A stretch of 14,926 nt of DNA from assembly GCA_035517415.1 (NCBI GenBank), contig DATIYW010000024.1, positions 1 to 14,926 of the forward strand. The letters are read 5' to 3'. Positions 8,025-14,632 of this stretch are shown piece after piece. Both the position numbers and the translations under genes were made by a program. This stretch comes from DATIYW01 sp035517415 (GTDB lineage: Bacteria; Acidobacteriota; Thermoanaerobaculia; Thermoanaerobaculales; Thermoanaerobaculaceae). How positions within the stretch are numbered: the first letter of the stretch is position 1; each line of letters starts with the position of its first letter. Below the pieces are notes generated by a model, which saw only the letters and a program-made list of their open reading frames with translations, did not search any database and was not told the DNA's origin.

Positions 8025-8097
8025 GTAGGGGCGGGCCTTGCGCCCGCCCGCGAGCACCCACGGCCTCGGCTCGGGCGGGGACCAGCTCCGCCCCTAC
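8025..8097. repeat. REP-like double-hairpin palindrome
   Basis: The ends GTAGGGGCGG (8025-8034) and CCGCCCCTAC (8088-8097) are perfect inverted repeats. Each end also folds locally. GGGCGGGC (8029-8036) pairs with GCCCGCCC (8042-8049) over a 5-base loop. GGGCGG (8073-8078) pairs with CCGCCC (8088-8093), extendable with one wobble pair. Two inward-facing hairpins with matching outer ends are the layout of REP/BIME-type intergenic elements. It lies in the gap between the zincin gene and the ClpX-like gene. Copy number cannot be judged from one window. Confidence 0.7.
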
Positions 8098-8107
8098 CGT
8101 TTTCGCT

Positions 8108-8135
8108 CCCGGACCCCGGAGCCGGGACCCCTGTC
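8108..8135. repeat. Heptad tract, C-rich on plus strand
   Basis: Four 7-base units read CCCGGAC, CCCGGAG, CCGGGAC, CCCTGTC. The tract ends two bases before the stop codon of the zincin gene (8138-8140 on the plus strand) and so lies directly downstream of that gene in its own direction. A degenerate G-rich counterpart, CGATACCGGGG, sits at the other side of this gap near 7916-7926 and recurs exactly near 14628-14638. Confidence 0.65.
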
Positions 8136-8137
8136 GT

Positions 8138-8503
8138 TCACGGCAGGTCCTCCTCGCCGAGGCCGAAGTAGTGCCCGATCTCATGGACCACGGTGTCCTG
8201 GATCTCGCGCACCAGTTCGTTCCGGTCCGAGCACTCGTCGAGCAGCGGGAGGCGGTAGATCACGATGCGGTCCGGGAGGACGTTGCCGTAGGTGCCGCCC
8301 CGATCGGTGAGCGCGGTCCCCTGGTAGAGCCCGAACAGCGTGTCGGTCTCCGGGTCGAGGCCGGCGTCCTCGATCTCCTCGTCGGTCGGGTCGTCCTCGA
8401 CCACGACCGCGATGTTCTCGAGCCGGGCGGCGATCTCGGCGGGGAGGCCGTCGAGCGCGCGCCCCACGGTCTTCTCGAACTCCTGCCGGCTCATCCGCAT
8501 CAT
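8138..8503 (-). CDS. Metallopeptidase (zincin_1 / minimal-gluzincin-like) family protein
   Basis: 121 residues, the usual small size for this family. The C-terminus carries HEIGHYFG (107-114) followed by LGEEDLP, matching the HExxHxxGxxEEDL signature. The two histidines are the zinc ligands and E108 the general base. The N-terminal half, 'RQEFEKTVGRALDGLPAEIAARLENIAVVVEDDP', is also typical. It is probably cytoplasmic, as no signal peptide is present, and its substrate is unknown. Three in-frame ATGs (8503, 8500, 8494) compete. None has a good ribosome site, but the first lies exactly seven bases after a TATCAT hexamer, suggesting a leaderless mRNA. The gene is divergent from the nucleoside transporter gene. 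Confidence 0.9.
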   Translation of the reverse strand: MMRMSRQEFEKTVGRALDGLPAEIAARLENIAVVVEDDPTDEEIEDAGLDPETDTLFGLYQGTALTDRGGTYGNVLPDRIVIYRLPLLDECSDRNELVREIQDTVVHEIGHYFGLGEEDLP

Positions 8504-8509
8504 CCGAGT

Positions 8510-8516
8510 TATGATA
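8510..8516. promoter_or_regulatory. Overlapping divergent -10 elements
   Basis: TATGATA (8510-8516) reads as the -10 hexamer TATGAT for the plus-strand transporter gene (ATG at 8551) and as TATCAT (8516-8511) for the minus-strand zincin gene (ATG at 8503). The gap between the two starts is only 47 bases. No good -35 hexamer is visible at 17 or 18 bases on either side. It is the only TA-rich heptamer in the gap. Confidence 0.45.
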
Positions 8517-8550
8517 CGCGCTGCTGTCTGCTCACCTGGCGGGAGGCTCG

Positions 8551-9798
8551 ATGGAACGTGCCATCTCAGCGCTGGGCCTGGTGGTTTTCATCGGCCTGGC
8601 CTACCTGTTCTCGGTCAACCGCCGGGCGGTGCGCTGGCGCACGGTGGCGTGGGGACTCGGCCTCCAGGTGCTGCTCGCGGTGATCGTGATCCGCACCGCG
8701 TGGGGCTTCGCCGCGTTCGACTTCCTCGGCGGCCTCGCCCGCAAGTTCCTCGACTTCTCCGACGCCGGCGCGAGCTTCGTCTTCGGCGAGAAGTTCACCG
8801 ACCACTACTTCGCCTTCAAGGTGCTGCCGACGATCATCTTCGTCAGCGCGATCACGACCGTCCTCTACTACTTCGGCGTGCTGCAGCGGATCGTGCAGGG
8901 GATCGCCTGGGTGATGGTCAAGACGATGGGCACCTCGGGCGCGGAGTCGCTGTGCGACGCCAACGTGTTCGTCGGCCAGACCGAGGCGCCGCTGCTGATC
9001 CGGCCCTACCTCGCGACGCTGACGCAGTCCGAGCTCCACGCGATCATGGTCGGCGGCTTCTCCCACATCGCGGCCGGCGTGATGGTCGCGTACATCTCGT
9101 TCGGCGCGCCGGCGGTGCACCTGATCGCCGCCTCGGTGATGGCCGCGCCCGGCGCGCTCGCGCTCTCCAAGCTGCTGTTCCCCGAGGACGGCGAGCCGGA
9201 GACGCGCGGCACCGTGCGCGCCCGCGTCGAGCGCCCGTGGATCAACCCGGTCGACGCCGCCGCCTCCGGCGCCGCCGACGGGGCGCGCCTGTGCATCAAC
9301 GTCGCGGCGATGCTGATCGCGTTCCTCGCGCTGCTCGCGCTCGTCAACGCGGTGCTCGGCTGGGGCGGCGGCCGCTTCGGGATGCCGCAGCTCTCGCTCG
9401 AGTGGCTGTTCGCCCGCCTGCTCGCGCCCGTCGCGTGGCTGATCGGCGTCCCCTGGGCGGAGTGCGGCAGCGTCGGTGTGCTGCTGGGCAAGAAGACCGT
9501 GCTCAACGAGTTCATCGCCTACCTCGACCTCAAGACGCTGCTCGACAACGCGAAGGCGGTGGCGAGCGGCGCGGCCACGGCGGCCGGCCTGCCGACGCTC
9601 TCGCCGCGCGCGGTCGTGCTCTCGACCTACGCGCTGTGCGGCTTCTCCAACATCAGCTCGATCGCGATCCAGATCGGCGGGATCGGCGGGCTGGCGCCGA
9701 CCCGCCAGCACGACCTCGCCAAGCTCGGCGTCCGCGCGCTCGTCGCCGGCGCCCTCACCAACTTCGTCAACGCCTGCATTGCAGGCGTGCTGCTGTAA
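8551..9798 (+). CDS. nupC: Concentrative nucleoside transporter (CNT/NupC family)
   Basis: 415 residues, close to the roughly 400 of E. coli NupC. It is an inner-membrane symporter that takes up nucleosides using a proton or sodium gradient. Family signatures are clear: GQTEAPLLI (142-150, including the nucleoside-contacting Q-T-E), 'VGGFSHIAAGVMVAYI' (167-182), 'KKTVLNEFIAYL' (314-325, acidic residue E320) and 'LCGFSNISSIAIQIGGIGG' (362-380). Hydrophobic segments occur along the whole protein (for example 4-20, 34-50, 90-110, 250-270 and 395-415). GGGAGG lies four bases before the ATG. The lipoprotein gene follows after 13 bases. Substrate range (pyrimidine only or broad) and coupling ion cannot be read reliably. 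Confidence 0.95.
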   Translation: MERAISALGLVVFIGLAYLFSVNRRAVRWRTVAWGLGLQVLLAVIVIRTAWGFAAFDFLGGLARKFLDFSDAGASFVFGEKFTDHYFAFKVLPTIIFVSAITTVLYYFGVLQRIVQGIAWVMVKTMGTSGAESLCDANVFVGQTEAPLLIRPYLATLTQSELHAIMVGGFSHIAAGVMVAYISFGAPAVHLIAASVMAAPGALALSKLLFPEDGEPETRGTVRARVERPWINPVDAAASGAADGARLCINVAAMLIAFLALLALVNAVLGWGGGRFGMPQLSLEWLFARLLAPVAWLIGVPWAECGSVGVLLGKKTVLNEFIAYLDLKTLLDNAKAVASGAATAAGLPTLSPRAVVLSTYALCGFSNISSIAIQIGGIGGLAPTRQHDLAKLGVRALVAGALTNFVNACIAGVLL

Positions 9799-9811
9799 GC
9801 CCGGAGGACAC

Positions 9812-11140
9812 ATGCGCCGCCTCGCCCTGCTTCTCCCGATCGCCGCGCTGCTGATCGCCTGCGGCATGCAGGACTCAACCACGCCGGTGCCGCAGCCCGA
9901 CAGCCTGATCCTCGGCCGGATCGCCGCCATCCGCGACGTCGCCGGCGAGGGCGGCGTCAAGGAGGTCGAGATCCGCGCCGGGCTGCCGGAGCAGATGGCG
10001 GCGGCGATGCGGAGGGACGGCAAGTTCGTCCCGCAGCTCGAGAACGACGTGGCGGTCAAGGTCCGCGTCACCGACCAGAGCGTCTGCGTCGCCAACCTGC
10101 GCGCGGTCGACCTCGACGCCTTCCGCGTCGGGCAGGAGGTCGCGGTGGTGCCGGCAGGCGGCACCAGCGCGATGGTCGGGTCGAAGCTCGTCCTCGCCGA
10201 CGCCGCGGAGCTCTACCAGTTCAGCGCCTACCAGCTCCGCTTCCTGCCGCGCTCGCTGGACGCCGTGCCGGCCGCGGTGTTCTCGCCTTCCGACCCGGCG
10301 CGGATCAACTCGGCGGGGGTCGAGACGACGCCGCTGCCGGTGCGCGGCGGCCGGGTGATCTACTTCGCCGCCGGCCTGCTCCCGCCGCTGCCGATGGTCC
10401 GCGACGCCAAACCGGTCGGCGCCGTGCGCCCGGGGATGACCGAGCCGTCCGGCGCCGTCGCCCCGTGGGCGGTCGGCGGCTTCCGCCCCTACCGCACCGC
10501 GTGGGGCAAGGCGGGCTGGGAGGCGCCGCGGCCGGTCGACATCCCGGGGATCGCGCCCGCCGAGCCGGGCGTGCGGATCACCTGGGTCAACGAGGCGGAG
10601 ACGTCGTGCCTGGTCGAGGTGACGAAGGCGGACGGCACGCGCAGCCTGCTCAGCTCGGAGCGCGCCTCGGACGCCGCGCCGTGGGGCAAGGCCGAGCGCG
10701 TGGCGCTCGCCACCGGCCCGAGCGTGGGCGACGGCCAGCGCCTCGGCCTCAAGCTGCTGTCGCTGGTGTGGACCGTCTACGACTCGGGGAGCAGCGACCT
10801 GTGGTTCTCCAAGGAGGGCTTGGCGGGCCAGCGCCTCGACCCGCGCATCGACACGCTCGGACCCGAGTTCGCCCCGCGCGTCGGCCCCAACAACGTCCTC
10901 TACTTCTGCCGCGGCGACCGCCAGCTGCTCTACGCCGGCGGGGTCGTGCAGGAGGTCAGGCTGCCCGGCGCGCAGCGGCACCCGCTGCTCGACGCCGCGC
11001 CGAGCGCCGACGGCACGCGCATCTTCTTCCGCGTCCCGCGCTACATGCCGGGGTCGCTCGGCTGGGACCTCGCGGTCGCCGAGAAGTCGGGGAAGGCATG
11101 GGGGCAGCCGGTGATGCTCGACGACTGGCGCCCCGAGTAG
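9812..11140 (+). CDS. Lipoprotein with C-terminal PD40/TolB-like propeller repeats
   Basis: 442 residues with a lipoprotein signal: MRRLALLLPIAALLIAC, lipobox L-I-A-C with C17 as the lipidation site and G18 next. The ribosome site CCCGGAGG precedes the ATG. A domain at about 28-130 (starting LILGRIAAIRDVAGEGG, later 'VAVKVRVTDQSVCVANL' and 'FRVGQEVAVVP') looks like a small beta-barrel. A proline-rich middle follows. Residues from about 345 onward show WD40-like PD40 pieces: 'DTLGPEFAPRVGPNNVLYFCRGD' and 'PLLDAAPSADGTRIFFRVPR'. The position just behind the transporter gene suggests one mRNA. A functional link is not evident, and an envelope role is inferred only from the lipobox. Confidence 0.85.
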   Translation: MRRLALLLPIAALLIACGMQDSTTPVPQPDSLILGRIAAIRDVAGEGGVKEVEIRAGLPEQMAAAMRRDGKFVPQLENDVAVKVRVTDQSVCVANLRAVDLDAFRVGQEVAVVPAGGTSAMVGSKLVLADAAELYQFSAYQLRFLPRSLDAVPAAVFSPSDPARINSAGVETTPLPVRGGRVIYFAAGLLPPLPMVRDAKPVGAVRPGMTEPSGAVAPWAVGGFRPYRTAWGKAGWEAPRPVDIPGIAPAEPGVRITWVNEAETSCLVEVTKADGTRSLLSSERASDAAPWGKAERVALATGPSVGDGQRLGLKLLSLVWTVYDSGSSDLWFSKEGLAGQRLDPRIDTLGPEFAPRVGPNNVLYFCRGDRQLLYAGGVVQEVRLPGAQRHPLLDAAPSADGTRIFFRVPRYMPGSLGWDLAVAEKSGKAWGQPVMLDDWRPE

Positions 11141-11148
11141 CGACGACC

Positions 11149-11176
11149 GGGGTCAGGGATCAGGGGCCAGGGGTCA
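11149..11176. repeat. Heptad tract, G-rich on plus strand (left arm)
   Basis: Four 7-base units read GGGGTCA, GGGATCA, GGGGCCA, GGGGTCA, starting eight bases after the stop codon of the lipoprotein gene. It forms the left arm of the inverted repeat of the 11147-11378 element. Confidence 0.75.
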
Positions 11177-11317
11177 GCTCCCAACCTGGTGGGCTGACGC
11201 AACGATGCGGCACCACGGATCGGTGCAACCAAAGACGTTGGTCTCGGATAACCAGCGCGTGGGCGAGTGCAAGCCCCGCGTGTTGGCCTCGATGCCCGTT
11301 GGCAAGGCGTAGGCGCG

Positions 11318-11350
11318 GCGCTTGCGGCTACCCGTGATAAGCGCTCTCTT
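11318..11350 (+). terminator. Candidate terminator for the transporter-lipoprotein mRNA
   Basis: GCGCTT (11318-11323) pairs with AAGCGC (11339-11344) over a 15-base loop, followed by TCTCTT and TTCCC. The short stem and long loop make it weak. It is nevertheless one of very few pyrimidine/T-rich runs in the window and lies downstream of the plus-strand genes. Confidence 0.35.
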
Positions 11351-11352
11351 TT

Positions 11353-11376
11353 CCCTGACCCCTGATCCCTGACCCC
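11353..11376. repeat. Heptad tract, C-rich on plus strand (right arm)
   Basis: Units read CCCTGAC/CCCTGATCCCTGACCCC; in phase these are TGACCCC, TGATCCC, TGACCCC. The reverse complement has the same GGGGTCA-GGGATCA-GGGG order as the left arm at 11149. The tract lies 10 bases downstream of the rfbC-like stop in that gene's direction. Confidence 0.7.
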
Positions 11377-11386
11377 GGGCCACGTC

Positions 11387-11947
11387 TCACTCGTTCTTGA
11401 CCGCCCAGAGATCCTTGACCGCGGGGTGGTCCCACGCGACGCGGTGCTCGTCCGGGTCGGCGAGGTCGAAGCAGCGCGTCACGAGGTAGAACAGGCCGCA
11501 CGGCAGCGTGAGCGGGCGGTAGCCGTGGGCGACCCCGGCGGGGATCCTGACCCAGGCGTCCTTGCCGTCGCCGAGCACCACGACCTGCGTGCGCCCGGCG
11601 GTCGGCGACGATCGCCGCAGGTCGAGGAGGACGACCTTGAGCTTGAACGGCGGCGGGCAGAACCACACGTCCTCCTGCTTGAGGTGGTAGTGCAGCCCCT
11701 TGACGTGATCCGCCACCGTCACGAGGGAGTAGTTGAGCTGGGCGAGCGGTACGCCGGCGAAGAACTGCTGCAGCTTCTCGGTGCCGGCGTGGGTCGCGCC
11801 GGCGCGGTAGATCTCCATGAACAGGCCGCGGTCGTCGACGAAGCGCTGGAGCGGGAGGACCTCGACGCCGGCGATCGGCTCGGTCTTGGAGTAACTCTTC
11901 CGGTCGCCGGCGTATCCGTCGAGGAGATCGTTCGGGGACAGCTCCAT
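11387..11947 (-). CDS. rfbC: RmlC-like dTDP-4-dehydrorhamnose 3,5-epimerase family protein
   Basis: 186 residues, the usual size for this cupin-fold epimerase, which acts on a nucleotide 4-keto sugar during surface-polysaccharide synthesis. Family landmarks are DDRGLFMEIY (38-47), 'QLNYSLVTVADHVKGLHYH' (70-88, catalytic His86 in GLHYH), 'AWVRIPAGVAHGYRPL' (131-146) and 'HRVAWDHPAV' (168-177, Asp173 as the His partner). In the segment usually written YKxTxxY it reads YLVTRCF, so the second tyrosine is Phe160 while Tyr154 remains. This may change which carbon is epimerised. AGGAGG lies five bases before the ATG. It is downstream of kdsA on the same strand but separated by two heptad tracts. A different sugar specificity from rhamnose is possible. 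Confidence 0.85.
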   Translation of the reverse strand: MELSPNDLLDGYAGDRKSYSKTEPIAGVEVLPLQRFVDDRGLFMEIYRAGATHAGTEKLQQFFAGVPLAQLNYSLVTVADHVKGLHYHLKQEDVWFCPPPFKLKVVLLDLRRSSPTAGRTQVVVLGDGKDAWVRIPAGVAHGYRPLTLPCGLFYLVTRCFDLADPDEHRVAWDHPAVKDLWAVKNE

Positions 11948-11985
11948 GAGGCCTCCTGATCGGCGAAGGCTAACACATGACGGCA

Positions 11986-12009
11986 GGGAACAGGGGACAG
12001 GGGACGGGG
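11986..12009. repeat. Heptad tract, G-rich on plus strand
   Basis: Units read GGGAACA, GGGGACA, GGGGACG, then GGG. The tract lies 38 bases upstream of the rfbC-like start codon, so an mRNA of that gene reading through it would be C-rich. Confidence 0.65.
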
Positions 12010-12063
12010 AGGAAGCCAGCGGGGAGAGGGAATCGTCGTGCCGTGCTCTCAGTTGCGATTCGC

Positions 12064-12098
12064 TGTCCCGGACCCCGGACCCCGGACCCCGGACCCCG
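12064..12098. repeat. Heptad tract with four perfect GACCCCG units
   Basis: A degenerate unit TGTCCCG (12064-12070) is followed by four identical GACCCCG units (12071-12098), the cleanest tandem copy in the window. It ends three bases before the kdsA stop codon and so lies directly downstream of kdsA. The kdsA transcript would carry GGGG runs with three-base spacers. Confidence 0.85.
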
Positions 12099-12101
12099 CC
12101 T

Positions 12102-12944
12102 CTAGCTCCCGAGCGGCTCGACGGCGCGGCGCACCGTCAGCACGTGCTGGACCAGGACGCGGAACTCGTCCGGCGAGAGCTGCGTCGGCGCGTCGGAGAG
12201 CGCGTGCGGCGGGTCGTCGTGGACCTCGGCGAAGATCGCGTCGACGCCGGCGGCGACCGCGCCCCGGGCGAGGTGGAGGTGGAACTCCTTCGCCCCCCCG
12301 GTGGCGTGGCCGAGGCCGCCGGGGAGCTGCAGCGAGTGGGTGACGTCGAACACCACCGGCGTGAAGCGCCGCATGATCGCCAGGCTGCGCAGGTCGACGA
12401 CCAGGTTGTTGTAACCGAACGTGCTGCCCCGCTCGGTGAGGGTGACGGCCTGGTTGCCGGTGGACTGCACCTTGGCGACGACGTTGGCCATGTCGTGCGG
12501 GGCCATGAACTGGCCCTTCTTGATGTTCACCGGCTTGCCGGCCCGCCCGCATGCGAGCAGGAGGTCGGTCTGGCGGCAGAGGAACGCCGGTACCTGCAGC
12601 ACGTCGACGACCTCCGCCGCCGCCGCCGCCTGGTCCGGCTCGTGGACGTCGGTGAGGACGGGCATGCCGGTGGCGCGGCGGATCTCGGCGAGCACCTCGA
12701 GGCCCTCCTCGAGGCCGGGGCCGCGGTAGGAGTCGAGCGCGGAGCGGTTCGCCTTGTCGAACGAGACCTTGAACACGATCGCGATGCCCGCCTCCGCGGC
12801 GATGCCCTTGAGCAGCGAGGCGACGCGAAGCGCGTGCTCGGGCGTCTCGATCACGCACGGCCCGGCAATGAACGCGAGCGGGCGGCCCGGGCCGATCTCC
12901 AGGCCCGGCGCGAGCGCGACCGGCCTCGCCTCACTCGCCACCAT
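12102..12944 (-). CDS. kdsA: 3-deoxy-D-manno-octulosonate 8-phosphate (KDO-8-P) synthase
   Basis: 280 residues (E. coli KdsA has 284). It condenses phosphoenolpyruvate with arabinose 5-phosphate to KDO-8-phosphate in the cytoplasm, a committed step of lipid A-core synthesis. Signatures are 'FIAGPCVIET' (25-34), 'FKVSFDKANRSALDSYRGPG' (58-77), 'CRQTDLLLACG' (123-133), 'KPVNIKKGQFMAP' (137-149) and 'VVFDVTHSLQLPG' (197-209). Cys30, His203, Glu240 and Asp251 match the metal ligands of the metal-dependent (Aquifex-type) class; the E. coli-type enzyme has Asn at the Cys position. The ATG at 12944 overlaps the end of pyrG by 14 bases, suggesting coupled translation. The usual PWDM after the GQF motif is APHDM here. 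Confidence 0.96.
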   Translation of the reverse strand: MVASEARPVALAPGLEIGPGRPLAFIAGPCVIETPEHALRVASLLKGIAAEAGIAIVFKVSFDKANRSALDSYRGPGLEEGLEVLAEIRRATGMPVLTDVHEPDQAAAAAEVVDVLQVPAFLCRQTDLLLACGRAGKPVNIKKGQFMAPHDMANVVAKVQSTGNQAVTLTERGSTFGYNNLVVDLRSLAIMRRFTPVVFDVTHSLQLPGGLGHATGGAKEFHLHLARGAVAAGVDAIFAEVHDDPPHALSDAPTQLSPDEFRVLVQHVLTVRRAVEPLGS

Positions 12945-14613
12945 GGGCCTCTGTCGCCTGCGGGAACTCGAAAACGGTGGAGCCGCCGGCGCCGGCGTCC
13001 TCGGCGTCGGCGCGCCGCGCCCGGTAGGCGAGCGCCGCCTTGACGAACGCGGTGAAGAGCGGGTGCGGCGCGAACGGCTTCGACTTCAGCTCGGGGTGGA
13101 ACTGGCAGGCGACGAACCAGGGGTGGTCCGGCACCTCGATCATCTCGACGAAGATGCGGTCCGGCGAGCGCCCGGTCACCTGCATGCCGTGGCTCTCGAG
13201 GATCGGCACGTAGTCCTGGTTGACCTCGTAGCGGTGGCGGTGGCGCTCCCAGATCGTGTCGGCGCTGTAGGCCTCCCACGAGCGCGATCCCGGCTTGAGC
13301 TGGCACGGGTACTTGCCCAGGCGCATGGTGCCGCCCATCGCGTCGACGCCGAGCAGCTCGCGCATCTTGTAGATCACCTTGTACGGCGGGTCCTGGGCGA
13401 ACTCGGAGGAGTTGGCGCGGTCGAGCTGGCAGGCGTGGCGGGCGAACTCGATCACCGCGGTCTGCAGGCCGAGGCAGATGCCAAAGTAGGGGATCTTGTG
13501 CCCGCGGGCGAACTCGATCGCCTTGATCATCCCCTCGATGCCGCGCTTGCCGAAGCCGCCCGGGACGAGGATGCCGTCGACCTCGAACAGCTGCTCGACG
13601 TACGCCTCCTCCTCGAGGCTCTCCGAGTCGATGAACACCAGCTCGACCTTGGCGTCGTTGGCGATCCCGCCGTGGAGCAACGCCTCGTTCAACGACTTGT
13701 AGCTGTCCTGGAGGTTGACGTACTTGCCGACGATGCCGATGCGCGCGCGCTTCCCCGGGTTGCGCAGCCGGTCGACGATCGTCTGCCACTTCGACAGGTC
13801 CTGGTTGCCGCGCGGCAGGCCGAGCATGCCGAGCAGAATCCCGTCCAGCCCCTCGGCGGCGAGGCGCAGCGGCACCTCGTAGATCGTCTCGGCGGTGCGC
13901 GCCGGGATCACCGCCTTCTCCTCGACGTTGCAGAACAGCGCGATCTTGCGCCGCATCTCCTCGGGCAGGTGGCGGTCGACGCGGCACACCAGCACGTCGG
14001 GCTGGATGCCGATCGAGAGCAGCTCCTTGACCGAGTGCTGCGTCGGCTTGGTCTTCAGCTCGTCGGTCGCCTTGAGGTAGGGGACGAGCGTGACGTGGAT
14101 GTTGATCGCGTTGCCGCGGCCGGCGTCCTGGCGGAACTGGCGGATCGCCTCGAGGAACGGCAGCGACTCGATGTCGCCGACGGTGCCGCCGATCTCGACG
14201 ATCACCACGTCGCAGTCCTCCGCGACGGCGCGGATCGCGGCCTTGATCTCGTCCGTGATGTGCGGGATGACCTGGACGGTCGAGCCGAGGAAGTCGCCGC
14301 GGCGCTCCTTCTCGATCACCGACTGGTAGACGCGGCCGGTGGTGATGTTGTTCTTGCGCGAGGTGACGACGTTGGTGAAGCGCTCGTAGTGGCCGAGGTC
14401 GAGGTCGGTCTCGGCGCCGTCGTCGGTGACGTAGACCTCGCCGTGCTGGAACGGCGACATCGTGCCCGGGTCGACGTTGATGTAGGGGTCGCACTTCATC
14501 AGCGTGACCTTGAGGCCGTGCGCCTCGAACAGCGCGCCGACCGATGCGGCCGTGATCCCCTTGCCGAGGGACGAGACCACGCCGCCGGTGACGAACACGT
14601 ATTTCGTCGCCAT
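12931..14613 (-). CDS. pyrG: CTP synthase (glutamine hydrolysing)
   Basis: 560 residues, slightly longer than the 545 of E. coli. It aminates UTP to CTP with ATP and glutamine. The synthetase domain starts MATKYVFVTGGVVSSLGKGI and includes 'KCDPYINVDPGTMSPFQHGEV' (40-60) and 'EIGGTVGDIESLPF' (140-153). The class I glutaminase domain carries 'PYFGICLGLQ' (375-384, nucleophile Cys380) and 'CQFHPELKSKP' (503-513, His506 and Glu508). The extra C-terminal residues (about 533-560, Ala/Gly/Glu-rich) look non-essential. The ATG at 14613 follows AAAGGTGG, a usable ribosome site. CTP is the co-substrate of KdsB, which explains its place between kdsB and kdsA. A 139-base gap separates it from kdsB. Confidence 0.98.
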   Translation of the reverse strand: MATKYVFVTGGVVSSLGKGITAASVGALFEAHGLKVTLMKCDPYINVDPGTMSPFQHGEVYVTDDGAETDLDLGHYERFTNVVTSRKNNITTGRVYQSVIEKERRGDFLGSTVQVIPHITDEIKAAIRAVAEDCDVVIVEIGGTVGDIESLPFLEAIRQFRQDAGRGNAINIHVTLVPYLKATDELKTKPTQHSVKELLSIGIQPDVLVCRVDRHLPEEMRRKIALFCNVEEKAVIPARTAETIYEVPLRLAAEGLDGILLGMLGLPRGNQDLSKWQTIVDRLRNPGKRARIGIVGKYVNLQDSYKSLNEALLHGGIANDAKVELVFIDSESLEEEAYVEQLFEVDGILVPGGFGKRGIEGMIKAIEFARGHKIPYFGICLGLQTAVIEFARHACQLDRANSSEFAQDPPYKVIYKMRELLGVDAMGGTMRLGKYPCQLKPGSRSWEAYSADTIWERHRHRYEVNQDYVPILESHGMQVTGRSPDRIFVEMIEVPDHPWFVACQFHPELKSKPFAPHPLFTAFVKAALAYRARRADAEDAGAGGSTVFEFPQATEAHGGE

Positions 14614-14632
14614 CAAGCACCACCTTTCGATA

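Larger units (their letters stand above)
11147..11378. other. Intergenic element bounded by a perfect 20-bp inverted repeat, with internal hairpins
   Basis: The arms 11147-11166 and 11359-11378 are perfect reverse complements (CCGGGGTCAGGGATCAGGGG). After one mismatch the pairing continues for five more bases. The core holds four hairpins: GCACC/GGTGC (11210-11226), ACCAA/TTGGT (11228-11242), CGCG(T)GGGC/GCCCCGCG with one bulge (11256-11280) and GCGCTT/AAGCGC (11318-11344). By hand count the core is about 64% GC, lower than the neighbouring genes. It fills the gap between two convergent genes. It could be a structured RNA, a MITE-like insertion or a complex terminator. No known RNA family is recognised. 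Confidence 0.6.

Noticed and set aside
6785..8683. Plus-strand open frame of 632 codons across the ClpX-like and zincin genes
   Set aside because: It is a shadow frame caused by high GC. It is antisense to two clear protein families and composed mainly of R, V, D, E, A and H without domain pattern.
8566..10164. Minus-strand open frame of 532 codons
   Set aside because: It is antisense to the NupC-family gene and the lipoprotein start, both of which have strong family or signal evidence.
12064..12098. CRISPR-like repeat array
   Set aside because: The units are 7 bases, directly adjacent with no unique spacers, and no cas gene is present.
12612..12634. GCC-type triplet run in kdsA
   Set aside because: It simply encodes a short alanine run (QAAAAAEVVD) in frame, and length variation cannot be judged from one sequence.
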